A DNA stretch of 58,545 nucleotides from NCBI GenBank assembly GCA_013306675.1, contig JABLUY010000225.1:1-58545 (forward strand), read 5' to 3'. A program made the translations under genes and the position numbers. The number at the start of each line of letters is the position of its first letter. The stretch's first letter is position 1. The notes below the pieces were generated by a model. It did no database searches, was not told the origin of the DNA, and saw only the letters and a program-made list of their open reading frames with translations. The DNA comes from Thraustochytrium sp. TN22 (lineage: Eukaryota; Sar; Bigyra; Thraustochytrida; Thraustochytriidae). This document shows positions 1 through 9,728 of the stretch, piece by piece.

Positions 1-1590
1 GCCCTGCGCGGCAGCGCGAGGGAGCGAGCTGGCGCGGCACGGACGGCCGCTGCAAGCACGGCAAGCCGGAAGGCCGGGCCTGGCCGGCCGCCGCGGGCCT
101 TGGAGGAGGAGGCCTGCGCTCGCGGGCAGCCTGGCTGCTCCTGCACTGCAGAGTCACAGTGCAGTGCAAGCGCGGGCGTCCAGGCCGACGGCCACCGCGC
201 GGGCCGGCCCAGATTGCGATGATGACTTGCTGGTAGCGTCGGATTGACGCCACAGCGTGGCGCAAATGGCACGCGCTGCGCACACCTGGGCAGTGCAGAG
301 CTGCAGTGCTGCAGGCGGCGCGAAAATCGATGATCGCGGAGCTTCGGGGCCAGCATCGGCGAGCTTCTCTGCGGTGCAGTTCGCCGGGTGGCCGGCGCGG
401 CGCTGGGGCGGACGCTGTGCGATGTCGATGTATGTCAGTCGCAAAGCGGCCGCTAGCTAGCTAGCTGGACGACTGGCGAGTCCTACGCACGTGGCACGGT
501 GCCGGCCGGCGGCCGGGTTAGTGCAGAGCGGCTGAGCGCGGCCGGCCGCGGTCGACTGACTGTGAGCGGTGCGACGTGTGCGTGCGCCGCCCGCGAGCGC
601 GGCGCGCGGCGCGCGCGGCGCGGGCCGCGCGCGGCAGGGCTGCCTGTCGGCCCTGTCCCCGCGAACTTGGAAGTAGGCACGTGACACGACGGCCGCGTAG
701 CATACTACTGTAAGCCGTAAGCGCGGGTTTCGCCCTCGCCGAGCGCGTCGCGCAAAGATGATGGGCGAACCTGAAGACGGGTCCGAGACGGACCAGACGA
801 CGCCGCGCCGGACGCCGGGCGTCTCGCCGGACGCCGCTGGTCGCGCGCACAGCCTCTGCCACGTACGTATGTTGGGAACAAGGGGTACACATGCACCTTT
901 CTCATCACGAGCAACTCGTGCGCGACATGCGGCTTGACAGTGAGTGTCTCGAGACAGACCGTGACACGTTGCACGGGCATTTAGAAGGTGTCAGCAAGGA
1001 ATATGTGGCATTTGCGCGTCAATAGAGTGCGCGGCGCGGCTGATTCCGGATCGCCTACGCGAACCGCCTCCAGAGCGCGACGCCGAAGCCGGAAGCCATT
1101 CTCAGCACCTGAGGCTGGCTTGTCGACGTCAGAAGAGGGTTCGGTACACTTAGCATCCCAGCCGAGGCCAGCTCAAGCAAGCGCCGTGTCTTTCGATCGT
1201 TTCGATCCAGCCCTCGCACAAAGTGATCCCCCCACTTCGATTCTGGGGTCTCCGTTCCTGGCCAGCCAAAGAGACAGTCAAGGTCGCGATCACAGCCCAA
1301 GACGACGCCATGTACCATATACCTTGGTGCGCAGCAATCTACGGTCGCCACGCCACCGGGGAGCTTATCGCGATTCTACATTACTGTGCGGGCGCCTCGA
1401 TTGCTGTTTAATTCGCGCGAGGCCGCTGCTGCAGTGCTGGGGCTTTTATAAAGTGCAAGAATGCGGCGGGTCACAAGCAAGAATGCGCGGACGCAAGGCA
1501 AAGAGAGATGAGTTGGTTCCTTGGCTCTGGCTTATTAGATGCCTGGTCTCTCTTGTCGCAGTCGTGACAACTCATGACTGCTTCCGAAGC
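1..1590. other. Gene-poor GC-rich region at window edge
   Basis: I see no convincing coding gene here. Reading frames in this stretch are short or arginine/alanine-rich translations of GC-rich DNA. It holds repeated TGCAGTGC-type motifs (about 143-170 and 291-314), a TAGCTAGC array (452-468), a CG-only stretch near 600-637 and a TATA-like TTTATAAA element near 1443-1453. It lies downstream of the minus-strand gene ending at 1591, so part of it is probably that gene's 3' UTR. Confidence 0.5.
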
Positions 1591-2904
1591 TCACTGCGCA
1601 GCGGCGGCGGGAGGGCGGAGCTTCTCGAGAATCTCGAGGGCCTTTAGCGCAGCCTTGTTCTTGGCGACGTCGTGGTCCACGTCGCCGTTCTGGCGGAGAT
1701 CCTTGGGGATCTCGATGCCGAACTCGGGTAGGCTGACGCTAAAGACAAAGGACACCTTGTCGCCCTGCGGCACGCGGTCGTAGTGAAAGTGCGGGCGCTG
1801 CCAGCGGTTCTGCGCGCATAGCTTGAAGAGCTGCACGACAGCGTTCAAGACGGTGGTCACGTTGCGCATCTGCGAGAGCTCCAGCAGGAGCAGGTTTTCG
1901 TCCGCGAGGTCCTTGACCGTGGAGGCGCGCAAGTGCTTGGTCGCGTTCAGGCCAGGTGGCCCTCCCAAGGCGCCGCGCTCCAGGCACTTGACCTTGTAGT
2001 CGCGGCCGTCCGTCACATACCATTGCGGCTTGTCGCCGTCGGAGGTCGTCTTATCCGTGACGAGCTGCAATGCCAGTGGCCGGAGCACCATGTTGGCCAC
2101 CTTGAGGCTGTCTTCGTCGCGCTGCGCGTCCGGGCACTGCATGACGATCAACCCGCTCTTCTTGACATCCACCAGCTCGTGGCCCCGGAACCCTACCTTG
2201 ACGGTGCCGTTCTCGTCCTGCGTCACTGTCACGTCCTTGGCCAGCGAGCTCACTGGCGGCAGCTGCGGCCCCCGCGCGCGCTGCGGCGCGCGGTCGAAGT
2301 AGCGCCCGCCGCCACCGACGCTGCCGCCGACGCTACGAGGCGCGCCGCGCGCGCTCCCACCGCGCCCGCGCCTGCCGCCCCGCAAGCCGCCTCGCCCATC
2401 GCCGCGCGCATCGCTACGGCCCTCGCCGCGCAGCCAGCCACCGCTGCGGTCGTCCATGCCGTCCTCGCGCCGCCGCCGCTTCGCGCGGTCCTGGCTGCCC
2501 TCCCGGACGTCACCACCCGAGCGGAACGAGCCGAAGCCGCCCCGGCCCCTGCCCCGCGAGCGGTCCCACCCGCCGCGCGCCTCACCGTCGCCGCTCTTGC
2601 CTCGGTCGCCGCGGTCACCGCGGTCACCACGGTCACCACGGTCGCCACGGTCACCACGGTCGCCACGGTCGCCTCGATCGCCTCGATCGCCGCCGCGTCC
2701 TCGTCCGCGGTCATCCGCCTGCCTGCCTCGCCCAGCGCCGCGCCCTCGCCCGCCGCCTCGGCTCTGGCCGCCGTCCCTGTTGCCGCCGGCGCCGGCGCCG
2801 GCCGCCGGCGCCTTGTCGCCTCCCTTCTTCCCCTTGGAGTCCCCTTCGCCGTTCTTGCTGCGCAGCTTGCTCAGCTGGTCCAGCGACATGTCCAGCTTAT
2901 CCAT
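1591..2904 (-). CDS. UBM motif, GDR-repeat, dsRBM-like RNA-binding protein
   Basis: A 437-residue protein. Its first residues, MDKLDMSLDQLSKLRSK, match the UAP56-binding motif (UBM) found at the ends of ALYREF, UIF/FYTTD1 and related TREX mRNA-export adaptors. A long Gly/Arg/Asp-rich region follows (about residues 20-170), with ten perfect GDR tripeptides and many RGG/GRG motifs, as expected for RNA binding and arginine methylation. The C-terminal half is folded. Its end (HFHYDRVPQGDKVSF, then VAKNKAALKALEIL) looks like a divergent double-stranded RNA-binding domain. I start at 2904 because the UBM begins there; the open frame upstream is only GC-rich low complexity. It is divergent from the helicase gene starting at 3317. 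A nuclear role in mRNA export or RNP packaging is inferred; no ortholog is assigned. Confidence 0.75.
   Translation of the reverse strand: MDKLDMSLDQLSKLRSKNGEGDSKGKKGGDKAPAAGAGAGGNRDGGQSRGGGRGRGAGRGRQADDRGRGRGGDRGDRGDRGDRGDRGDRGDRGDRGDRGDRGKSGDGEARGGWDRSRGRGRGGFGSFRSGGDVREGSQDRAKRRRREDGMDDRSGGWLRGEGRSDARGDGRGGLRGGRRGRGGSARGAPRSVGGSVGGGGRYFDRAPQRARGPQLPPVSSLAKDVTVTQDENGTVKVGFRGHELVDVKKSGLIVMQCPDAQRDEDSLKVANMVLRPLALQLVTDKTTSDGDKPQWYVTDGRDYKVKCLERGALGGPPGLNATKHLRASTVKDLADENLLLLELSQMRNVTTVLNAVVQLFKLCAQNRWQRPHFHYDRVPQGDKVSFVFSVSLPEFGIEIPKDLRQNGDVDHDVAKNKAALKALEILEKLRPPAAAAQ
2603..2692 (-). repeat. 9-bp coding tandem repeat (GDR x10)
   Basis: Ten copies of a 9-bp unit, variants of CGGTCACCA on the plus strand, encode ten consecutive Gly-Asp-Arg tripeptides in the minus-strand RNA-binding protein. 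The copies differ mainly at third codon positions, so the peptide repeat appears conserved while the DNA drifts. Confidence 0.9.
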
Positions 2905-3316
2905 CTTGCCGTGCACGCTCTCGCGCCTCGCCTCGCCGCTCCGCGCCTCGCGTCGCCTCGCGTCGCGTCGCGCGTCTCGCCTTGCGCCTCGCCGCGGCGC
3001 GTCTCGCGGTCGCCTCCGCCGCTCCGCGCCTCGCGCCGCGCCTCGCGCTCGCGCCGCGCCGCGCCTGGCGCCTCGCCGCGCCGCGCCTCGCCGCGCCGCC
3101 GCCGCCGCCGCCGCGCCGCGCGCGCGCCGCCGCCCGCCCGCGCGCGCGCGCGCCCGCGCCGCGCTCGCGCTCTGCCGGCCGCCCGCCGCCGCGCGCGAGC
3201 GAGCCGGCTGCGCTCGCTGGCGCGCGAGCGCGCCGGCTGCGCTCGCTGGCGCGCGGCGGCGTGCCTTGCCGCGAGCGTGCCGCGCGCGGGCAGAGCGCGA
3301 TCGGCGCGGCGGCGGC
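2905..3316. promoter_or_regulatory. Divergent promoter region, GC-only low complexity
   Basis: This 412-bp spacer separates the start codons of two divergent genes. It consists almost entirely of CGCGCCTCGC-like and CCGCCGCC-like repeats with no TATA-like element. All frames through it stay open because stop codons are rare in such DNA, which produces spurious N-terminal extensions on both sides. It should contain both 5' UTRs and a shared promoter. Confidence 0.6.
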
Positions 3317-6300
3317 ATGGGCAAGAAGAAGGCCAAGCGCGCGGCGGCGAGCGCGCGCGGGTACAACACGACGAGCACGCAGTCGCTGACGGAGACGCTC
3401 GGGCTGCGCACGGCGCGGGAGAAGCTCGAGGAGGAGCAGGCGCTCAAGGAGCAGCGCGCCAAGGAGCAGCTGGAGCTGCGCGCCGCGCAGGCGGACCTGC
3501 AGCGCGACGACGAGGACGAGGACGAGGACCTGGCCGGCGGCGATGCCGAGCGCGGCGGCGGCGCGCCCGCGGAGCTGGCGCCCTGGGAGGCGCGGCCCGT
3601 GCCCAAGGAGTTCGAGCCGGTCTTCGCCGGGCGCAAGAGGCTCAAGAAGCTGCGCGGCACGCCGCTGCGGGGCGACGAGGCGCAGCTCAATGTGAAACTC
3701 GCCACGGAGCGCGAGGCGCTGCAGGTGCTGCAGGGCGTGGGCATGCTCGATGCAGACAAGCCGCTGTGGCAGGGCGACCCGGACGACGCGCGCGCGAGAG
3801 CCAGGATGCTCGCCAACGTGCTCGAGCTCGAGGACCTCGGCTTCGACCTGGACCAGATCAGGCAGGCGCTGCGCCGCGGCGGGCCCGACGCCGAGGCCTG
3901 CCTCGAGTGGCTCACGCTCCACGTGGACGAGGACGACCTGCCGCGCGGCTGGGCGCAGGAGCGCGTGCGCAAGACGCGCGACGAGCGACAGCTAGAGGTC
4001 CTCGTCAACACGAAGCCCCCCTCCGGGGCCGGGGCCGACCAGGATGAGGACGATGAGGGCGACCGAGATCCAAACACGATGGAGGACGCACCGCCCGTCG
4101 GCGCGCCCGCGACGCCGGTCACTGCGCCCGCGGCGCCTGTCGAGAGCAAGAAGGAGGACGCTGCTGCAGCCGAGGCCGCTGATGAGGCGGCCAAGGCCAA
4201 GGAGGCCGAGCGCGCCCGGATCATGCGCATGTACGAGCAGCAGCAGGACGAGGAGGAAGCCTTGGAAGCCGAGCGGCGCGCTGCGGAGAGCGCGCGCCGT
4301 GAGGAGGCCTCTCTGCCGCCCTTGGAGCGCGGCCGGAGGCTCGAGGCGCACCTGGCCGACCTGCGCGCGCAGGCCAGCGCCGCCACCGACACGGGCGAGC
4401 AGCGATCGCTCGGCCGCGAGATTAAGCATGTGCGTGGCGAGCTCAAGGCGCTGACGAAGCGCTACCCGGAGGTCGCGGCCGCCCTCCAGGCAGCCACCGC
4501 GTCCAAGCCTACCTCGGACACGGGCAAAGGGGACCAGGAGGAGGACCAGGAGGGTCAAGAAGAAGAAGAAGAAGACGAAGACGAAGAAGGGGAGGAGGAC
4601 CAAGGGGGCTTCGCAAGCCTCTTTGACGAGGCGGACGGCGGCGGCGGGTCCGCCGAGCCCAGCGAGGCGCCGGAGCTGCCTCCGCACACAAAGGTCGACA
4701 TCGGGCCGCTGCGTGGCGGCCTGGAGCCGACCAGGCTGCTGGAGCAGCACGTGCGCCGCGTGTACTCGAAGCAGACCAAGGTCAAGTTCCCGGCGCAGGC
4801 GAGCCCCGTGGCGCATCTCTTCGCATGCAGCGCGGTCTTCGCTGACGTCACGTACGAGATGCCCGCCGAAGAGGGATGCGAGTCCAAGCGCATGGCGCAA
4901 AACTACATCTCCATCCGCGCGCTCTATGACATGGCCTCGGACATGTCGTACAATCTGCAAATGCCGATCGAGTGCCAGGACCTCTGGAACACGTGGAAGG
5001 CGCGGGACGAGCGCGCGCGCCGCGCGGCCGAGCACGAGGCGCGCTGGGCGCGCATCGACCTGGTGGACGAGGTCGTGCGGGAAATTCGCGCAAGGTACGC
5101 GAGCCAAGCGCCGCGCAAGGGCGCCGCTGATGAGGCGCCCCTGGGCCTCGAGCCGACCGTCTCCGGCTCCACCGTGGACGACTGGGCCACTGGCATCAGC
5201 CTGCACGGCACGGTGTCGGAGTCGGAGGTCTCGGACCACGCGGTGGAGAACGAGAGGATGCGCGAGCGCTTCGAAGCGCGCGTGCAGTCCGAGGCGTACG
5301 CGCGCATGGCCGAGGAGCGCGCTTCGCTGCCCGTGCTCACCATTGAAGCGGACCTCTTGCGCGCCCTCAAGTTTAGCGACGTGGTCATCGTCTCGGGCCA
5401 GACCGGCAGCGGCAAGACCACGCAAATCCCGCACCTGCTCTTGGCGCACGAAATGCGCGAGGGCCGCGGCGCCACGTGCAACATCGCCTGCTGCGAGCCG
5501 CGCCGCATCTCGGCCGTCTCCGTGGCGGAGCGCGTGTCGGAGGAGATGGCCGACCCGCGGCTTGGCGGCGCAGACGGCTACGTCGGCTACCAGATCCGCG
5601 GCGAGCGCCGCGCCGGCGCCGCTTGCCGCGTGCTGTACTGCACCACGGGCATCTTGCTGGCGCAGCTGCGCTCCGACCCGCACCTGCGCGCCTACAGCCA
5701 CATTGTCGTGGACGAGGTGCATGAGCGCACGGTGGACTCTGATTTTTTGCTCGTCGTGCTGCGCAAGATCGTGCGCGAGCGCAGCGAGTCGGCGCACCAC
5801 CCGCTCAAGGTCGTGCTCATGAGCGCCACCATCGATCTGGACAAGCTTGCCAACTACTTTGGTGGCGCGCCCGTCCTCGAGGCCGGCGGCCGCACCTTTC
5901 CCGTCACGCGATTTTCGCTCGAGGACGCTGTGCAGCTAACCGGCTACACGTGCGAGCTCGAGTCCGAGTACTGCCGGCGAGACGCGGATCAGCGTGAGAC
6001 GCACACGGCGCGCATGGGCCAGGGCAGCGTGAGCTGGACCGACTCGCAGCGCCCGCTCGACTACGCCGCGCTCGCGGAGCTCGACCCGGACATTTACGAC
6101 GAGCCCACGCAGCGCACAGTCTTTCGCCTCGACCAGACGCGCGTCAACCTTGACCTCATCGAGTCGCTCCTCTTACTGCTCACCGATCATGCCTGGACGC
6201 TGCCGGGCGGCAGTCCGGCCGATGGCCCGGCGGCGCGCTTCCGCGGGGCGCTCGACGCGCTCGAGGGCCACGCGGACGCGCGCGCCGGTGCCATCTTGGT

Positions 6301-8020
6301 TTTTCTCCCCGGCATGTTCCAGATCCAGGCGCTGTACAATCGCCTGGCGCACAGCGCCTACTTTGGCGACACCTCGCGCTACCTGGTGCTGCGCCTGCAC
6401 TCAAGCCTGAGCTCGCTCAAGGACGAGCAGCGCCGCGTCTTTGAGGCGCCGCGCCGCGGCGTCACCAAGATCGTCCTCTCCACCAACATCGCCGAGACCG
6501 GCGTCACCATTCCTGACGTGGTGTACACCATCGACTCGGCGCGCGTCAAGCAGGTCGGCTTCAACCCGGCGCGCCAGATGCAGTCGCTGGAGGACGTCTT
6601 CGTGTCGCGCGCCAGTCTGACGCAGCGCGCGGGCCGCGCAGGCCGCGTCAAGCCGGGCATCGCCTTCCAGCTCATCTCCACGCAGGGCCAGCGCGACTGG
6701 CTGTCGGACTTCCAGCAGCCCGAGATCCGCCGCGTCGCGCTCGAGGGCGTCTGCCTTCAGATCATGGCCATGCACGCCGGAGGCCAGGAGGACGAGCGCC
6801 TCGCCGACCCCTGGCGCTTCCTGCGCGAGGCCCTCGACCCGCCGCTGCCCAAGGCCGTGAATGCCGCCATGCAGAACCTCGTCGAGGCCGGCGCCGTCGT
6901 CATGGAGCTCGCGGCCGATGCCGATGCCCCCGGCGGCGGCGCGGCTCGCGCCAAGAGCGGGACCGAGGTCTTCGTGGGGCGAGGGCCGGATGTGCCGGAC
7001 ATGCTCAAGGGCAAGGCGCTGCTCACGCCGCTCGGCATGCACCTCTCGCATTTCCCGCTCGACATGAAGATCGGTCGCATGGTCATCTACGGCGCGCTCT
7101 TTGGCTGCCTGGACCCGGTCATGACTGTGGCGGCCTCCATCGGCCACGAGCAGAAGCTCTTCCTCTCGCCCGCTGGCCGCCAGGCCGAGGCCGCCAACGC
7201 GCACCGCCAGTTCAAGCATGAGTGCAGCGACCTGCTCACCCTGCACAACGTCTATCGCGCCTGGCACCTGCGCGCGGTCCAGGGCGGCGCGCGCGCCGAG
7301 GCCGCCTTCGCGCGTGTCAACTTCGTGAGTCAGCGCTCGCTCGAGGAGATGCGCAAGACCAAGTCCGAGCTCATGAACCTGCTGCAGCGAATGGGCTTCG
7401 CCTCGCAGCACGACCGCGTCGACCCCGTCGACGCCGACCGTCCGCAGCTCGACTACCGGACCACCGGCGACTTCCTCAACCGCCACTCCGACAACGTCCC
7501 GCTCGTCTGCGCCGTGCTCTGCGCCGGCCTCTTTCCCAACATCGCCATGGTCGTGCGCAAGCCCAACAAGCGCTTCCGCGACCTCGGCTACCTTTGCCGC
7601 AACCCGCGCAACAACCAGGACGAGCATGTCGGCCTGGTCGATCGGTCTGTCAACGCCGGCTGCCTCCAGCCGGGCACCAAGGCAGACTTGCGCGGCCCGG
7701 CGCGCGCTGGCTGGCTCACCTTCCTCACCAAGCTCAAGACCAACGCACGCGTACTGCTCTTCGACTCCACCTTTGTCCCGCACGCCGCGCTGCCCCTGTT
7801 TGGCGGCTCCGTCCAGGTCCAGTATCGTGACCGCGCCCTCCTGGTCGACCGCTGGTGCCGCCTCGTAGCGCCGCCCAAGACCGCCGTCATCATCCGCCGC
7901 TTCCGCCAGGCCCTCGATGACTTCCTGCTCCGCAAGTTCGAGGCCCCAAGCGCGGACCGTCAACTGCAAGACTCTGTCATCGTCGACATGATCGTCAAGC
8001 TCTTCGTTTTCGAGACATGA
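3317..8020 (+). CDS. DEVH-box RNA helicase, DHX29/DHX57-like
   Basis: A 1567-residue SF2 DEAH/RHA-type helicase. The N-terminus MGKKKAKR...RGYNTTST resembles the start of DHX29/yeast YLR419W-type proteins. A UBA-like three-helix segment lies near residues 169-208 (ELEDLGFDLDQIRQAL). Acidic and coiled linkers follow. Helicase motifs are intact: I GQTGSGKTT at about 694, II DEVH at about 799, III SAT at about 835, V NIAETGVTIPD, and VI QRAGRAGR at about 1102. The winged-helix/ratchet and OB-fold regions occupy the C-terminal 400 residues. DEVH instead of DEAH, together with the UBA, points to DHX29 (40S-bound translation-initiation helicase) or DHX57 rather than splicing DEAH proteins. The start at 3317 has a good context (GGCATGG) and begins the recognisable N-terminus. 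The gene converges on the next one with 46 bp between stop codons. Confidence 0.88.
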   Translation: MGKKKAKRAAASARGYNTTSTQSLTETLGLRTAREKLEEEQALKEQRAKEQLELRAAQADLQRDDEDEDEDLAGGDAERGGGAPAELAPWEARPVPKEFEPVFAGRKRLKKLRGTPLRGDEAQLNVKLATEREALQVLQGVGMLDADKPLWQGDPDDARARARMLANVLELEDLGFDLDQIRQALRRGGPDAEACLEWLTLHVDEDDLPRGWAQERVRKTRDERQLEVLVNTKPPSGAGADQDEDDEGDRDPNTMEDAPPVGAPATPVTAPAAPVESKKEDAAAAEAADEAAKAKEAERARIMRMYEQQQDEEEALEAERRAAESARREEASLPPLERGRRLEAHLADLRAQASAATDTGEQRSLGREIKHVRGELKALTKRYPEVAAALQAATASKPTSDTGKGDQEEDQEGQEEEEEDEDEEGEEDQGGFASLFDEADGGGGSAEPSEAPELPPHTKVDIGPLRGGLEPTRLLEQHVRRVYSKQTKVKFPAQASPVAHLFACSAVFADVTYEMPAEEGCESKRMAQNYISIRALYDMASDMSYNLQMPIECQDLWNTWKARDERARRAAEHEARWARIDLVDEVVREIRARYASQAPRKGAADEAPLGLEPTVSGSTVDDWATGISLHGTVSESEVSDHAVENERMRERFEARVQSEAYARMAEERASLPVLTIEADLLRALKFSDVVIVSGQTGSGKTTQIPHLLLAHEMREGRGATCNIACCEPRRISAVSVAERVSEEMADPRLGGADGYVGYQIRGERRAGAACRVLYCTTGILLAQLRSDPHLRAYSHIVVDEVHERTVDSDFLLVVLRKIVRERSESAHHPLKVVLMSATIDLDKLANYFGGAPVLEAGGRTFPVTRFSLEDAVQLTGYTCELESEYCRRDADQRETHTARMGQGSVSWTDSQRPLDYAALAELDPDIYDEPTQRTVFRLDQTRVNLDLIESLLLLLTDHAWTLPGGSPADGPAARFRGALDALEGHADARAGAILVFLPGMFQIQALYNRLAHSAYFGDTSRYLVLRLHSSLSSLKDEQRRVFEAPRRGVTKIVLSTNIAETGVTIPDVVYTIDSARVKQVGFNPARQMQSLEDVFVSRASLTQRAGRAGRVKPGIAFQLISTQGQRDWLSDFQQPEIRRVALEGVCLQIMAMHAGGQEDERLADPWRFLREALDPPLPKAVNAAMQNLVEAGAVVMELAADADAPGGGAARAKSGTEVFVGRGPDVPDMLKGKALLTPLGMHLSHFPLDMKIGRMVIYGALFGCLDPVMTVAASIGHEQKLFLSPAGRQAEAANAHRQFKHECSDLLTLHNVYRAWHLRAVQGGARAEAAFARVNFVSQRSLEEMRKTKSELMNLLQRMGFASQHDRVDPVDADRPQLDYRTTGDFLNRHSDNVPLVCAVLCAGLFPNIAMVVRKPNKRFRDLGYLCRNPRNNQDEHVGLVDRSVNAGCLQPGTKADLRGPARAGWLTFLTKLKTNARVLLFDSTFVPHAALPLFGGSVQVQYRDRALLVDRWCRLVAPPKTAVIIRRFRQALDDFLLRKFEAPSADRQLQDSVIVDMIVKLFVFET

Positions 8021-8066
8021 CGGACACTCGAGATCTGAGGTCTTTGAACGAAGCCTAACTAAAAGT

Positions 8067-9728
8067 TTAGTAACCTGGCGATGAAGGAGCTTGCCGCGTC
8101 TTGCCGGAACGTGTGCGTAACTCATGGACATCGTCGCTTGCCTGCCTGCTGCGCTTTCTGGCAGCGCTGGTCTCGTCCGAGCGCGCTGTCTTGCGCTTCG
8201 TCTGTCGCGCGCCCCGCCCATCTTCGGCCTGCGCCGAGCTGGAGTCCTTGTCGCTTGGGCGTTGCTTCTCGTTGTGCTCTCTCGCGACTCTCTTGAACGC
8301 CAAAAGTAAGGTTGCGTGCGTTCTCTCGCGGATTTTTCGCTGTGTCACATATAGGCGCGGCTCGAGGAGTAACACGATGCAAGGCCTCTCGCCGCGATAC
8401 ACCCAGTATTTTGCTTGCATGTGGCCGCCAGGCGTTTTCTGAAGCTTCTCGTGGAGTTTCGTGGAGACCTCGCTGTAGACTTTCTCGTAATAAACGCGGT
8501 CAATCGGATCTTTGTCGAGAACACAATCGGTGGCTTCACCCTCGTAAGTGCTGTTAACCTTCTCCTGAAGCGTGCTGTGATGTGCTCCTGCATGCTTACT
8601 CGCTACTTGCTCGTTGTTGCGAGTCGACGTTGCGACTGGCGCGACTTCTTTCTCGTCCTCGGAAGTTGCCTCTGGTTCAGTCTCCTCGTGATCGCTCATT
8701 GCCCGCTCGTGCTCGCTCAAGGTCAGCTCGATGGGACCAGGCTCTGACCGAGCCTGTTTCTGCTGCGCGGCGCGCCTGGCGCCTTGTCGCGTCACGCGCT
8801 TCATCGGTGTCTCGGCGGGCCTGCTCTCCGGCGAGTTCTGAAGATCCTCTGAACTTGCAATTGAAATCGTATCGACCGTTGCCGTCTTCGCCAGCTCTTG
8901 CTCAGCCCGAGCGGCGGCGCGGATAGCCTGTCTAGCTCTTGGCTCCGCTGCCACCTTTGGCCCAGATTTGCTCCCCATGACGGGACAAGTCTCATTCGTT
9001 GTCGCTGTTGCCATCGTCACGTTCTCATGAGCGTCCTCTGGCTCCTGCTGATGGTGGTGCACTTGGACCTGCCCATGCTGCTTGGGCCGAAGGGCGCGCC
9101 TCGCACCTGGGTCCGGACCCAGATGACATACCGCGTGGGAAGTGGTGGGCACGTCCGTCCCAGCCTGCTGGTCGTCGTCTTTTCCGTCATCGTCGTCGCC
9201 AACGTCCTCCTCGTTGTAGGGGAGCCGAACAATAAGTGTGCCCTCTTGCAGGACATGCCTGACGAGCTCCTCGGTCTTGTCCCAGTATGACTTCGCGTTC
9301 CTCTTCTGTAGAGCATCGCGCAGCTCGCGGAAGGTGTGCCAGGTGTCCTTGCTGCACTTCAGGGTCTCTTCCGCCAGATCTTTGCATTCCTCGTCGGAGT
9401 GCAGCTCCTTCAGACCTTTGTGGCGCTTGTCGACGTGCAGGAGCAAGAGAAGCGCGCGGAAGAGTTCGTTGCAGTCATTCGCAGCCAGGCAGCTCACCAG
9501 ATGCTCCTCAAGCATCTCGAGGATCTTGTCGCGCGCCTTGGACTTTTTCGCAGCCGTGACCACCGCCACGATGTGGCTGAGCAGCATCAAGGTAAAGGTG
9601 ACGAGCCGCCCCATGATCTGTTCCCGCGCCGGCGCCGTGGCCCGCACCGGCATCAAGGCCAGGTTCTCGGTCGTCGCGTCGCGCCTGGCCTCCTTGCCCT
9701 TGGCCGTCGCCTTCGTGCTCTTGGCCAT
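8067..9728 (-). CDS. Hypothetical protein, basic C-terminal tail
   Basis: A 553-residue protein that I do not recognise. The start ATG is in a strong context (GCCATGGCC). The N-terminus is Lys/Thr-rich. Residues about 35-165 look helical and hydrophobic (EQIMGRLVTFTLMLLSHIVA, then a Leu-rich stretch around LLLLLHVDKRHKGL). An Asp-rich patch, a His/Gln-rich stretch and a long disordered Glu/Ser segment follow. A second ordered block is at about 399-481 (DPIDRVYYEKVYSEV to IVLLLEPRLYVTQRKIRER). The tail is Lys/Arg-rich (RKRSR, KRKTAR), suggesting nuclear localisation. Codon use is visibly less GC-biased than in the flanking helicase. It is divergent from the other orphan gene at 10316. No function is assigned. 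Confidence 0.7.
   Translation of the reverse strand: MAKSTKATAKGKEARRDATTENLALMPVRATAPAREQIMGRLVTFTLMLLSHIVAVVTAAKKSKARDKILEMLEEHLVSCLAANDCNELFRALLLLLHVDKRHKGLKELHSDEECKDLAEETLKCSKDTWHTFRELRDALQKRNAKSYWDKTEELVRHVLQEGTLIVRLPYNEEDVGDDDDGKDDDQQAGTDVPTTSHAVCHLGPDPGARRALRPKQHGQVQVHHHQQEPEDAHENVTMATATTNETCPVMGSKSGPKVAAEPRARQAIRAAARAEQELAKTATVDTISIASSEDLQNSPESRPAETPMKRVTRQGARRAAQQKQARSEPGPIELTLSEHERAMSDHEETEPEATSEDEKEVAPVATSTRNNEQVASKHAGAHHSTLQEKVNSTYEGEATDCVLDKDPIDRVYYEKVYSEVSTKLHEKLQKTPGGHMQAKYWVYRGERPCIVLLLEPRLYVTQRKIRERTHATLLLAFKRVAREHNEKQRPSDKDSSSAQAEDGRGARQTKRKTARSDETSAARKRSRQASDDVHELRTRSGKTRQAPSSPGY

Noticed and set aside
988-1647. 219-codon plus-strand frame near the window start
   Set aside because: No domain, random-like composition, and its end overlaps the 3' end of the recognised minus-strand gene.
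1933-4047. 704-codon plus-strand frame across the first two genes
   Set aside because: It overlaps the UBM protein on the opposite strand and the helicase N-terminus out of frame; its composition is Ala/Arg/Val low complexity created by high GC.
8058-8071. ACTAAA-AG-TTTAGT inverted repeat between two convergent stops
   Set aside because: Six-base arms overlapping a stop codon are too weak to call a terminator; eukaryotic 3' ends are not set by such hairpins.
6401-8221. 606-codon minus-strand frame opposite the helicase C-terminus
   Set aside because: Antisense shadow of the helicase; no motif, and it would overlap the real gene and the next one.
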